DNA of 64,000 nucleotides from Lonsdalea populi (GTDB lineage Bacteria > Pseudomonadota > Gammaproteobacteria > Enterobacterales > Enterobacteriaceae): positions 2,976,001-3,040,000 of the forward strand of contig NZ_CP065534.1 in the NCBI RefSeq assembly GCF_015999465.1. Reading direction: 5' to 3'. Of the stretch, positions 54,852-64,000 are shown in pieces; positions within the stretch are counted from its first letter, which is position 1; each line of letters starts with the position of its first letter. Position numbers and translations under genes: made by a program. The notes under the pieces were generated by a model that was not told where the DNA came from, did not search any database, and worked only from the letters and a program-made list of their open reading frames with translations.

Positions 54852-55355
54852 GTGTCATCAACGTTCTTACGCAGTATGGGCGTGAAAGGTCCTAACGCCA
54901 CCAGTTTTGGCAAATCGATTGCTATAGACCGACCTGCAGACATGCTATTCGACCTATGGCGCAAACCAGAGACACTACCCGTTCTGATGAACCACTTTGC
55001 GCGAATAGATATTCTGAACGCAACGGATTCTCTCTGGCGAGTTAAAGCACCGATCGGCCCAAGCATCGAATGGACGGCACGCATTGTGGAAGAACAGCCG
55101 GGGAGTTTCATTCATTGGTGCTCTCTCGAAGGCGCCCGCATTCCCAACGAGGGCAAATTGTCCTTTCAGCCCGCGCCGCAGGGAAGAGGCACAGAAGTCT
55201 CGCTGACAATCTATTTTGATGCGCCAGGCGGACTGCTGGGACGGCAAATCGGCCAGATGTTCGCGCTGCTTTCTAAAGAAATGCTGAACAATACCCTCCA
55301 GCGTTTCAAAAAACTGGCAGAGCAGGAACCCACTTTTCCGGCGGCTTCAGCCTAA
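54852..55355 (+). CDS. SRPBCC-family (START-like) protein
   Basis: 167 residues from the GTG at 54852, which follows AAAGGAGG at ideal spacing; an ATG at 54825 lies before that site and is not used. The fold is recognised from SIAIDRPADMLFDLWRKPET, WRVKAPIGPSIEWTARIVEE and TEVSLTIYFDAPGG, as in polyketide cyclase/dehydrase-like ligand-binding proteins. It binds some hydrophobic molecule; no catalytic role can be assigned. Transcribed alone, divergent from pncC. Confidence 0.75.
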   Translation: MSSTFLRSMGVKGPNATSFGKSIAIDRPADMLFDLWRKPETLPVLMNHFARIDILNATDSLWRVKAPIGPSIEWTARIVEEQPGSFIHWCSLEGARIPNEGKLSFQPAPQGRGTEVSLTIYFDAPGGLLGRQIGQMFALLSKEMLNNTLQRFKKLAEQEPTFPAASA

Positions 55356-55364
55356 TCAACAGAC

Positions 55365-55389
55365 AAAAAAATCCCGCTCGAAAGCGGGA
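55365..55389 (-). terminator. minus-strand terminator downstream of the SRPBCC gene
   Basis: TCCCGCT, loop of four, AGCGGGA. On the minus strand it is followed by seven T (plus-strand A-run 55365-55371); on the plus strand there is no T-run. No minus-strand protein gene lies to the right, so it suggests a minus-strand transcript in 55390-55500. Confidence 0.6.
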
Positions 55390-55480
55390 AAAGTAACTAC
55401 TCTCAGACAGGGATGGGTAACACAACATCAACAAGAGACGGCTCTAATCTACCAACCTGAATGTATAGAACTGTCACAGG
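55365..55480 (-). ncRNA. candidate small RNA on the minus strand
   Basis: A terminator pointing leftward at 55365-55389 has no protein gene behind it. The minus strand upstream of it reads, in part, TTGTTGATGTTGTGTTACCC and CCTGTCTGAGAGTAG, unstructured GU-rich sequence like the target-binding regions of Hfq-dependent RNAs. A TATACAT -10-like box lies near 55460. The 5' end is a guess. No known family is assigned. Confidence 0.35.
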
Positions 55481-55688
55481 TCGGTAAGGTTGAGGGTGAG
55501 GATGTAAGGTGAATTTGGCACGTTACAAACTGTCTGATTTCACACCGCCCCTTCCCCATAATTACCCTGCCTCACGAATGACTCTCTTTAGACATAACCA
55601 TTAAAATCACCACGCACTACGTGACGAATAATGACGATCGCATTTATATCGCCGAGTTATTTAAAGCCAAATAACAATAACCCTTCTC

Positions 55689-55725
55689 ACTATAAGTTTT
55701 TATTCCTTAGGTCTACGACTATCCT
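55689..55725 (+). promoter_or_regulatory. promoter element of first butanediol dehydrogenase gene
   Basis: ACTATAAGTTTTTATT (55689-55704) followed at fixed distance by TATCCT (55720-55725). The same 16-mer and a TACCCT at the same distances stand before the second paralogue. The element sits where a -35 or activator site would be. Confidence 0.6.
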
Positions 55726-55762
55726 CATTAGAGCGATTTAACTATTAAACACTAAGGAATAG

Positions 55763-56536
<774 letters not shown>

Positions 56537-56797
56537 TCAACGAATTTACCCATGATGGCCGGCTCCATATGCCGCAGCCCCTACGCTCTCCCGCCACTCG
56601 TCATTTCAGACGGGAGAACGTCATTCTTCTCCCCCTCTACGCCCCCAAATATTCCTGTCAGCCACACCCATTTCTATTTGACATTTCTTCACAGGCCATA
56701 CGCCAATTCAAGCGTTGAAAATAGTTAATTGAGGAACAATGACTTTGGCTGATAACCGCTATCGGTTATTGAATGCCTGGTAAAAGTCACTGAATTT

Positions 56798-56834
56798 ACT
56801 ATAAGTTTTTATTTAATACGCCAGACGCTACCCT
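56798..56834 (+). promoter_or_regulatory. promoter element of second butanediol dehydrogenase gene
   Basis: ACTATAAGTTTTTATT at 56798-56813 and TACCCT at 56829-56834. The element ends exactly 61 nt before the ATG, the same as in copy 1, while the sequence around it has diverged. Confidence 0.6.
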
Positions 56835-56871
56835 AGCCATAATTGATTAATGAAATTTATTAGAAGGATAA

Positions 56872-57648
<777 letters not shown>

Positions 57649-58056
57649 GCGCCAAACCTGAGCCGCGAAGTCGAGTGTTTCCCGCCTGCTTGATGTTGTC
57701 TCTGGCGGGAAACCATCCCTCTACCGTCCCTCTCTTTGCCCTTCTCTTTTTTTCGATTCCACCAGCGGTTATTCCGCCATAGCCCACCTATCAATTCGAT
57801 AGAAATAACGGCCTCAAGTATAGGGTTAAAACAGGTAAAGTAATTCAGTCACGGAAAGTCACTATTTTGTTATTCCCGGGATGATAGACCTATACGCGGC
57901 AGCCCGGTCAGGCCTGGACAGAGGGAAGAGCGACACGCCCAGGGAAAGACAGAGCATCAGGCGGCAGTAGACCGAGGTTTGTCGGAAATCAGCACAACGG
58001 ACTCAACAGCAATACACCCCTTATTGTTGAACATCGCAAGGAAGAAGAGGCAAATT
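57649..58056. other. intergenic region upstream of the catalase
   Basis: About 400 bp without a gene; should carry the catalase promoter. I see no clear OxyR site by eye. Confidence 0.4.
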
Positions 58057-59604
58057 ATGAGCAATATACCCGCAACGCGTCGTGGCGCCGGCTGGAAAAA
58101 AACGCTGGTCGCCATATCATCACTCATCGTGTTTCAGTCGGCATTCGCTGATACCCTAACCCGCGACAATGGCGCCCCGGTCGGCGATAACCAGAACTCG
58201 CAAACCGCCGGTCCCAACGGTCCGGTTCTTCTTCAAGACGTCCAGCTGCTACAGAAACTGCAGCGTTTTGACCGCGAACGCATTCCGGAACGCGTGGTTC
58301 ACGCTCGGGGAACCGGCGCGTACGGCCAGTTCACCGCTACAGAGGATATTTCCGATCTCACGGTCGCCGATGTATTCAAAAAAGGAACGCACACGCCTGT
58401 TTTCGTTCGGTTTTCCAGCGTCGTACATGGCAACCACTCCCCCGAAACGCTGCGTGACCCGCGCGGTTTCGCCACCAAATTCTATACCACACAGGGTAAC
58501 TGGGATTTAGTCGGCAACAACTTCCCGACCTTCTTCATTCGAGACGCCATCAAGTTTCCCGACATGGTGCATGCTTTCAAGCCGGACCCACGCACCAATC
58601 AGGATAACGATGCCCGTCGCTTCGACTTTTTCTCCCACCTGCCGGAATCAACCCGTACTCTGACGTTGCTTTACTCCAACGAAGGCACGCCGGCAACCTA
58701 CCGAAATATGGATGGTAACGGCGTTCACGCCTACAAACTGGTTAACGACAAAGGTGAAGTTCACTACGTGAAGTTCCACTGGAAAACGTTGCAGGGCGTG
58801 AAGAATCTGGATCCCAAACAGGTTGAAGAAGTGCAAGGAAAGGATTACAGCCATATGACTAATGATTTGGTCAGCGCTATCCAGCGCGGCGACTATCCAA
58901 AATGGGATCTTTATGTTCAGGTGCTGAAGCCGGAAGACCTGCAAAAGTTCGACTTCAATCCGCTGGACGCCACCAAAATCTGGCCTGACGTCCCTGAACG
59001 CAAAATCGGACAGATGGTTCTGAACAAGAACCCGGATAACTTCTTCCAGGAGACCGAGCAGGTCGCCATGGCGCCTGCCAATCTGGTTCCCGGTATTGAA
59101 GCGTCTGAAGACAAACTGCTGCAGGGCCGAATGTTTGCTTACGCGGATACCCAACTGTACCGGGTAGGAACGACGGGGCTGAGCCTGCCGATCAATGCGC
59201 CGCTTAAAACCGTCAATAACGGCAATCAGGATGGTACGTTGAACCACGGTCATACCCAGGATGAGGGCGTTAACTATCAGCCCAGCCGATTGCATCCGCG
59301 TGAAGAGCTGGTTTCCGCCCGTTATAGCCAAACTCCACTGAACGGAACGACGCAGCAAAGCAAGATTCAGAAGGAGCAGAACTTTAAGCAAACGGGCGAA
59401 CTATACCGCTCTTATAGCGAAAAAGATCGCACCGATCTGGTCAATAGTCTGGGTTCGGCCTTGGGAACAGCAGATGTTGAAAGCAGAAATATCATGCTGT
59501 CGTACTTCTACAAAGCCGATCAGGAGTATGGATCGCGACTGACGACGATCGCCAAAGGCGATTTGACGAAGGTGAAGAGTCTGGCCGCTAAACTAAGCGA
59601 CTAA
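58057..59604 (+). CDS. katB: periplasmic monofunctional catalase (KatB-like)
   Basis: 515 residues from MSNIPATRRGAGW behind AAGAGG. A Sec signal peptide (TLVAISSLIVFQSAFA, then DTLTRD) marks export. Small-subunit clade catalase motifs are all present: distal His in RVVHARGTGAYG, Asn in DLVGNNFPTFF and haem-ligand Tyr in RMFAYADTQLYRVG. It decomposes peroxide, probably in the periplasm during contact with plant oxidative defence. Followed after 60 nt by an ankyrin protein, the katB-ankB arrangement known from Pseudomonas aeruginosa. Confidence 0.92.
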   Translation: MSNIPATRRGAGWKKTLVAISSLIVFQSAFADTLTRDNGAPVGDNQNSQTAGPNGPVLLQDVQLLQKLQRFDRERIPERVVHARGTGAYGQFTATEDISDLTVADVFKKGTHTPVFVRFSSVVHGNHSPETLRDPRGFATKFYTTQGNWDLVGNNFPTFFIRDAIKFPDMVHAFKPDPRTNQDNDARRFDFFSHLPESTRTLTLLYSNEGTPATYRNMDGNGVHAYKLVNDKGEVHYVKFHWKTLQGVKNLDPKQVEEVQGKDYSHMTNDLVSAIQRGDYPKWDLYVQVLKPEDLQKFDFNPLDATKIWPDVPERKIGQMVLNKNPDNFFQETEQVAMAPANLVPGIEASEDKLLQGRMFAYADTQLYRVGTTGLSLPINAPLKTVNNGNQDGTLNHGHTQDEGVNYQPSRLHPREELVSARYSQTPLNGTTQQSKIQKEQNFKQTGELYRSYSEKDRTDLVNSLGSALGTADVESRNIMLSYFYKADQEYGSRLTTIAKGDLTKVKSLAAKLSD

Positions 59605-59664
59605 TGATGCCTGGCCGCCCGTGGATATCCCTACAGGCGGCCACTCATTTTAGGGAATGCCATC

Positions 59665-60204
59665 ATGAAACTTCTGTTATCGCTCGTCACGGGCTGGCTT
59701 CTGCTGTTCGGCCTCGCACAGGCTCAACCGCCAGAAGACGCCGGGAACGTACAGTCGCAGTTAAACCATTATCTGTGGGATGCCGCCCGAAACGGCAAGC
59801 TGCACATCATCACCGAGTTCATCCACTCGGGTTACAACCTGAATGTGCAGGATGAAAAAGGGTATACCGCCGTGATCCTCGCGGCCTATCACGGCCACGA
59901 AGACGCCGTCGCACTCATGCTAAAACACGGGGCCGATCCCTGCCTGAAGGACAAACGAGGTAATAGCGCGTTGATGGGCGCCGTATTCAAAGGCGAACTA
60001 CGTATCGCCAAACGGCTGCTTGCTGCTGAATGTAATCCGGACGAACGCAACAACGCCGGACAGACGGCGGCCATGTATGCCGCATTGTTCAAACGCACCG
60101 AGCTTCTTCACGACTTGCAGCGAAAAGGCGCCGATATGAGCACCAAAGATGCCATGGGCAACAGCGTAAAAACGCTTGAGCGCGGTGACGTGAAAGGACA
60201 GTGA
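59665..60204 (+). CDS. ankB: exported ankyrin-repeat protein (AnkB-like)
   Basis: 179 residues. Signal peptide LLSLVTGWLLLFGLAQA, then about four ankyrin repeats (GKLHIITEFIHSGYNLNVQD; GYTAVILAAYHGHEDAVALM; GNSALMGAVFKGELRIAKRL; GQTAAMYAALFKRTELLHDL). In P. aeruginosa AnkB sits in the cytoplasmic membrane facing the periplasm and is needed for full KatB activity. Same partner and order here, so the two proteins probably work together. Confidence 0.88.
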   Translation: MKLLLSLVTGWLLLFGLAQAQPPEDAGNVQSQLNHYLWDAARNGKLHIITEFIHSGYNLNVQDEKGYTAVILAAYHGHEDAVALMLKHGADPCLKDKRGNSALMGAVFKGELRIAKRLLAAECNPDERNNAGQTAAMYAALFKRTELLHDLQRKGADMSTKDAMGNSVKTLERGDVKGQ

Positions 60205-60552
60205 CGCTCCCCCCCGGCGGCCCTACCGGCCGCTGCCTCCCAGAAGCGCCATAACACTCAATCGCATCATCGCGTTAAACCCTTCACGTTTTACGGCAAA
60301 GGCCCCCCTCAAATATCGACGTCCACGATGACGCCGGTTTCATCAACCTCTGTAAACAGGCTCGCGATTTTTCGTCTCAGAAGGCTTTGACGTCATCAAA
60401 AAGATTACGTTACCGTAAGTGCTTTCCCGCACACGTATTTCAGGATGGCGTCAGGCACTCCGATTGCGGCTATCGGCTCGTGTAATGACAGGCAAATGAA
60501 ACGCGTTCTCGAGCAGCATATTCCTTTTATCGTGCGAGTGGATGTTCGAAAC
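60205..60552. other. intergenic stretch between ankB and the heptamer tract
   Basis: Nearly 350 bp with no convincing gene. It starts with a GC-rich partly self-complementary segment (GGCGGCCCTACCGGCCGC) that may end the katB-ankB transcript. Confidence 0.4.
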
Positions 60553-60729
60553 GGGGTCTGGGGTCTGGGGTCTGGGGTCTGGGGTCTGGGGTCTGGGGTC
60601 TGGGGTCTGGGGTCTGGGGTCTGGGGTCTGGGGTCTGGGGTCTGGGGTCTGGGGTCTGGGGTCTGGGGTCTGGGGTCTGGGGTCTGGGGTCTGGGGTCTG
60701 GGGTCTGGGGTCTGGGGTCTGGGGTCTGG
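60553..60729. repeat. 25 perfect tandem copies of GGGGTCT
   Basis: The heptamer GGGGTCT repeats without a single mismatch for 175 bp, plus two bases of a 26th copy. Each unit gives a four-G run and a three-base loop, so any four consecutive units form an ideal G-quadruplex on the plus strand. The tract is open in both directions (Gly/Ser/Val/Trp repeats on plus, Pro-rich on minus), a by-product of the repeat rather than a gene. Copy number is likely to vary between isolates. Confidence 0.98.
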
Positions 60730-61005
60730 CACTATATGGGTTGATTGAGAAGATCGCGACAAACGGCCAACCCGCTATCTATTCATTGAAATGATGGTAT
60801 ACGTCTTCAATTGCCAAGGTGAAAAAGACGCCTAGCCCGGCCACTTGTGGCAGAAGCGTCTCTCGTAGATTCATCATTCGTTGGCATTCATCGGCATAAG
60901 GCCAACCTTGCTAACACGGCTCCGAGGTGAATTATTGGGGTGATACCAGCAAGATAACTATCCAAAATAGGGCATTCATCAACCGATGGGTTCGGCCTGA
61001 GCCAC
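60730..61005. other. intergenic stretch after the heptamer tract
   Basis: No gene seen between the repeat and the YmiA-like mini-protein. Confidence 0.4.
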
Positions 61006-61116
61006 TCAGAGGTAGAAATAAGCTAAAGCACCTACAGCAATCCAAAACAGCAGGCAGCCAACAAATGAAGCAGTCCAGGCTTTACGCTTCAAATCGGAGT
61101 CTTGGTTGTCGCCCAT
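61006..61116 (-). CDS. YmiA-family putative membrane mini-protein
   Basis: 36 residues from the ATG at 61116 (MGDNQDSDLKRKAWTASFVG). The DLKRKAW box followed by one hydrophobic helix (LLFWIAVGALAYFYL) is the YmiA pattern. Longer in-frame readings to 61200 are possible but add unrelated sequence. Function unknown in the family. Not next to yciX or topA as in E. coli. Confidence 0.6.
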   Translation of the reverse strand: MGDNQDSDLKRKAWTASFVGCLLFWIAVGALAYFYL

Positions 61117-61542
61117 AGTAATTATCTCAATCATCCTATTGCTTACTTTATGTCGATATGATTTTGGTGGGTCATGATATATCAATATCGGCATCCCCAA
61201 TCGGTACTTTAATGTTCAATTTCGCCCTCATATCGTCCAATAAGTCATCATGGCTTGGTCAAACGGAAGGTAAATCGTTGCACTGAAGAACGAGATAATC
61301 GTTATTTAATTGATATTAAAGGAGTGTTAATCATAGCCCATCGGGAAAGAAATGCCTGTGACAGCAGACTCCTGCGTAAAAAAACGCCATGTTATGTCCA
61401 CATTGGGGAATACGCTGACATTTAGAGAACATTTATGTATAAGATAACGGTAAAACAACCAGTTTGATCGCAATATTACCCCAGTTTGACGTACATTCGT
61501 CACCGCATACGGCAGCCCATCGACGCTCAAACCGAGGATCTA
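61117..61542. other. intergenic stretch
   Basis: AT-rich, about 425 bp, divergent promoter region between the YmiA-like gene and the lipoprotein. No further gene seen. Confidence 0.4.
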
Positions 61543-61773
61543 GTGAAAAGATTTATCGCCATGCTCATCATCAGCAGCCTCCTGTCCGGCTGCGGCAGTA
61601 TCATTAGTCGCAACATCAAGGGACAGGGACACGGCCATCAATACTATCCCGGCGTACAGTGGGATGTGCGTGATACCTGGTTGAAATATATTACGTTTAT
61701 CGATGTTCCCTTCTCTATCATCGTCGACACTATCTTGCTGCCCGTCGATATGCGGCATGGCCCCTACGAGTAA
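61543..61773 (+). CDS. YceK/YidQ-family lipoprotein
   Basis: 76 residues from the GTG at 61543, which follows GAGGATCTA. Lipoprotein signal with lipobox LLSGC (MLIISSLLSGCGSIISR); the mature part has PGVQWDVRD, then DVPFSIIVDTILLPVD, the DUF1375 signature. Small envelope lipoprotein of unknown function. Confidence 0.82.
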   Translation: MKRFIAMLIISSLLSGCGSIISRNIKGQGHGHQYYPGVQWDVRDTWLKYITFIDVPFSIIVDTILLPVDMRHGPYE

Positions 61774-61795
61774 CGCCAGCGTCGGTTTAAACGCG

Positions 61796-62749
61796 TTACT
61801 CGCCCCTCTTTTTGGCTGAATTCTCGCTGGCGGCGCTGTTCTGAACCGCCGTCAGCCAATCCCGATAGCTGGCAGGCCATTTCACCGTCGGCGTTCCCGC
61901 TTTTCCCATACCGAAGGCATGTCCGCCGCAGCTATAGCGATGCATCTCAACCGGAACATGTTGGCGCTGGCAGACTGCCGCCATGATTAAGGCGTTATGC
62001 GGATCGGAAACGGGGTCATCTTCCGCCTGCGCCAGAAAGACTGGGGGCGTGGCCGACGTCACGAAATTCTGTACCGACCACGCGGCCTCTGCCGCTGGCT
62101 CGGCGTGTGGACCCACCAAAATGTTATGGGTTGAGGTACGTGTATAGGGCTTTTCCAAAGTGATGACCGGATAAATGAGCGCGGCATGTTCCGCATAGGC
62201 GGGAACCTCATCAAGCGCATCCTGAGCAAGATAAGCCCTAAAATCGGTGCGCGTTATCGCCATTCCCAGCAAATGACCTCCGGCGGAAAATCCCAAAACG
62301 CCGACGTGCTGCTGGCGGCAACGTATCATCCGCAACGCCCTCTGAGCATCCTGTAATGCAACCAGATTGCCTGCGCCCCAGCCCTCGCCCGGCAGGCGAT
62401 AGCTAAGAACATAGGCCGTGTACCCAAGCGCCGCCAGCCAGTTCGCGGCAGGCCACGCCTCATCGCCCATTTCTATGTGTTTATAGCCCCCACCGCCAGC
62501 GATCAATATGCCCCAGCCATTGGGATTCGCAGGCATAAATACATCCAGAGAAGGTCGGGAGATGTGTTTCAGCGCCCCGCCTGAGGAAAGCACCTCGTCC
62601 CCTGCCGGCCCGCCGCCGCCCGGCGGAATATCGCCCCACAGCAAAAGCGTTGTTCTTAGCGGTGCGGCGGTCGCCCAACTACCGCAAAAAGGCGTCACCA
62701 GCAGCGCCGCCGCTGAACCCGCCAGAAAATATCGGCGATTTATCTTCAT
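61796..62749 (-). CDS. Tat-exported alpha/beta hydrolase (acetyl-esterase type)
   Basis: 317 residues from MKINRRYFLAGSAAALL at 62749; an upstream ATG is not used. The twin-Arg NRRYFLAG marks Tat export. Nucleophile elbow GFSAGGHL, Asp in AEDDPVSDPHN and His in CGGHAFGMG form the triad, and IAGGGGYKHIE is the oxyanion region. It resembles BD-FAE/xylan-acetylesterase-type hydrolases that remove acetyl or feruloyl groups from plant polysaccharides, which suits a plant-associated host. The substrate is inferred. Confidence 0.82.
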   Translation of the reverse strand: MKINRRYFLAGSAAALLVTPFCGSWATAAPLRTTLLLWGDIPPGGGGPAGDEVLSSGGALKHISRPSLDVFMPANPNGWGILIAGGGGYKHIEMGDEAWPAANWLAALGYTAYVLSYRLPGEGWGAGNLVALQDAQRALRMIRCRQQHVGVLGFSAGGHLLGMAITRTDFRAYLAQDALDEVPAYAEHAALIYPVITLEKPYTRTSTHNILVGPHAEPAAEAAWSVQNFVTSATPPVFLAQAEDDPVSDPHNALIMAAVCQRQHVPVEMHRYSCGGHAFGMGKAGTPTVKWPASYRDWLTAVQNSAASENSAKKRGE

Positions 62750-63004
62750 AACAGTATTTCTCCAACTGAAATCAGCCACAGCCCTCATCTGCGATGCCTT
62801 AATACACAAGCATAGGGCAGCCCGGTCAGTTCCACTCCCAACGGATCCCTGTAACACGTTAAAACAGCGCTAAACCCCTGTTTCTTCCAAGATTCCGGCA
62901 GCACCGACTTCGCTGTTTTCTCAGCGAACACTCACGCCGTTCTTCCCAAGCCAACGCTAACGGTGAGCGTTGTACGTTTATCGTTGGAGGCTAAGCGTGG
63001 AGAC

Positions 63005-63047
63005 AAAAACGGCTGCCCTTTCTCGTGATTGAGACAGGTACAGCCGT
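63005..63047 (-). terminator. terminator of the large-subunit catalase gene
   Basis: Minus strand ACGGCTG, loop of about 25, CAGCCGT, then a T-run (plus-strand A-run 63005-63009), 43 nt after the stop. Confidence 0.6.
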
Positions 63048-63089
63048 GATATGGGGAAAGGTCAAAGCGAACTTACCGGTTGGTCTTCG

Positions 63090-64000
63090 TTAACTCGGAA
63101 CGGCCTGCGCGACGGCCTCACGGGACCAGACGCGGTGCTCCTGCATGGCGTGGATAAATTTCTCCGTGACCGTATTGGCATCCTCTTCTATCAGCACGCC
63201 TTCATCCGGCTCAGGCAACGGTAGCGCCTGATACAGGCTAAGCGCATCCCCTTGCAACCCGATCGCCTTGAGATGTTTGAACGACTGCAGCAGATAGTAC
63301 TTAGCATTGCCGTCGGATTTCAGCGTCTCAATGCTCTGCTTACCGGTCGGCACCATCACCGCATCGACCAGAACGGAAGGATTCCCTTCAATCGTTCCCG
63401 CCACGTCCAGCTCCTGCCCTTGCAACGTTTTAATCTTACCCAGATGGGGAGCAAAAATTTTGGTATGAATCCCCTGCTTATGCAGCGCTTTTTCGATTTT
63501 CTCGACCGATGCGCCGCACACGCCGTCCGCCGCCAGAATCGCGACCTGTCGGGATTTCAGCGTCTGCTTTTTACCTGCATAGATGCTGAGCGTTTCATCC
63601 GTCGTGATGCCGTTAATCGCGCCGGGCAGTGAATGTTCCCGCTGTTCGGCGGTGAGCGTTATCCCCAGATTCGCCGCCACCTTCTGCGCCAGATCGTGAT
63701 CGATATAGGTTAACTGGTCCACCACGCGCTCGCGGATCCATGGACGCGCCACCTTCCCTAACTCAAAGCTGAAAGCCCCTACGATGTGATTTTTTTCCAC
63801 GTCGGTCTGACTGAGCCAGAATAATCGAGGCTGGGAATAGTAGTCGGCAAACGACTCGCTACGTCGACGTATTTTCTCGCCGTCCAACGCTTGAGGATAG
63901 GTAGAGAATCCGCCGTTAACGTCAGCCGGCGCGCTCTCCCGCGGCCAGTTGTTATTAATCGAATTGGGTTCGTAGTTTGACGCCCCTGTGATTTCCATCC
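63090..64000 (-). CDS. katE: large-subunit catalase HPII (KatE type), C-terminal part (5' end outside window)
   Basis: More than 300 codons remain, open to the end of the window. YEPNSINNNWPRESAP, YYSQPRLFWLSQTDVEKNHI and PWIRERVVDQLTYIDHDLAQ match the end of the catalase core. The following flavodoxin-like/DJ-1-like domain (RQVAILAADGVCGASVEKIE; VDAVMVPTGKQS; AKYYLLQSFKHLKAIGLQGD) is unique to large-subunit catalases. Stationary-phase peroxide removal in the cytoplasm. The catalytic His and haem Tyr lie outside the window. Its internal Met at 63998 is not the start. Confidence 0.93.
   Translation of the reverse strand, partial: MEITGASNYEPNSINNNWPRESAPADVNGGFSTYPQALDGEKIRRRSESFADYYSQPRLFWLSQTDVEKNHIVGAFSFELGKVARPWIRERVVDQLTYIDHDLAQKVAANLGITLTAEQREHSLPGAINGITTDETLSIYAGKKQTLKSRQVAILAADGVCGASVEKIEKALHKQGIHTKIFAPHLGKIKTLQGQELDVAGTIEGNPSVLVDAVMVPTGKQSIETLKSDGNAKYYLLQSFKHLKAIGLQGDALSLYQALPLPEPDEGVLIEEDANTVTEKFIHAMQEHRVWSREAVAQAVPS

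Noticed and set aside
60445..60748. Repeat proteins encoded by the heptamer array (Gly-Val-Trp-rich on plus, Pro-rich on minus)
   Set aside because: Any 7-bp repeat without stops is open in all frames; no ribosome site, and flanking residues look random.

Overview
The window is chromosomal DNA from a gamma-proteobacterium of the order Enterobacterales, most likely a plant-associated member of the Pectobacteriaceae (Brenneria / Lonsdalea / Dickeya / Pectobacterium type). The backbone gene order matches the E. coli blocks clpB-pgeF-rluD-bamD-raiA-pheL-pheA-tyrA-aroF-rplS-trmD-rimM-rpsP-ffh-ypjD and luxS-micA-gshA-yqaA-yqaB-argVYZ-serV-csrA-alaS-recX-recA-pncC. The genus is inferred from gene content and was not tested by a search.

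Layout. 1-7 kb is accessory: a carbohydrate or nucleoside uptake operon under a paired palindromic operator, a secreted alpha/beta hydrolase, an AT-rich Gfo/Idh oxidoreductase, a divergent stand-alone LepA (EF4) paralogue and a MipA/OmpV outer-membrane protein. 7-8.3 kb has no convincing gene. 8.3-12.6 kb holds a Fur/Mur-type regulator convergent with a SitABCD manganese/iron ABC transporter, both of alpha-proteobacterial character. 12.7-13.3 kb holds remnants of an IS256-family transposase and a P4-type integrase beside tRNA-Asp. 13.3-19.1 kb is a complete rRNA operon on the minus strand (16S, tRNA-Ile, tRNA-Ala, 23S, 5S, tRNA-Asp) with P1/P2 promoters, boxA sites and terminator. 19.2-34.7 kb is housekeeping: protein disaggregation, outer-membrane assembly, ribosome hibernation, aromatic amino acid synthesis with a pheL attenuator, and the ffh/rpsP/rimM/trmD/rplS cluster, interrupted only by one unrecognised membrane protein between aroF and rplS.

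34.75-44.7 kb is a strikingly GC-rich island of foreign origin between ypjD and luxS. It carries an intact LysR regulator divergent from a serine hydrolase / MFS / MFS / mini-protein operon and a third MFS exporter. It is in decay: LysR, alpha/beta hydrolase, RadC-like and integrase genes are all broken. 44.8-54.6 kb returns to backbone: luxS, the MicA small RNA, gshA, yqaA, yqaB, three identical tRNA-Arg(ACG), tRNA-Ser(GCT), csrA, alaS, recX, recA with its LexA box, and pncC.

54.8-64 kb is accessory again: an SRPBCC protein, a possible minus-strand small RNA, tandem acetoin/butanediol dehydrogenase paralogues sharing an identical promoter element at identical spacing, a periplasmic catalase followed by an ankyrin protein (katB-ankB arrangement), a perfect 25-copy GGGGTCT tract able to form G-quadruplexes, a YmiA-like mini-protein, a YceK-like lipoprotein, a Tat-exported esterase and the C-terminal half of a large-subunit catalase (KatE type) running off the end.

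I found no complete, clearly novel multi-gene defence or mobile system. The most unusual items are the LepA paralogue, the Mur/Sit module with its own palindrome beside an eroded tRNA-Asp island, the twin dehydrogenases, the G4-prone heptamer tract and the decaying GC-rich island.
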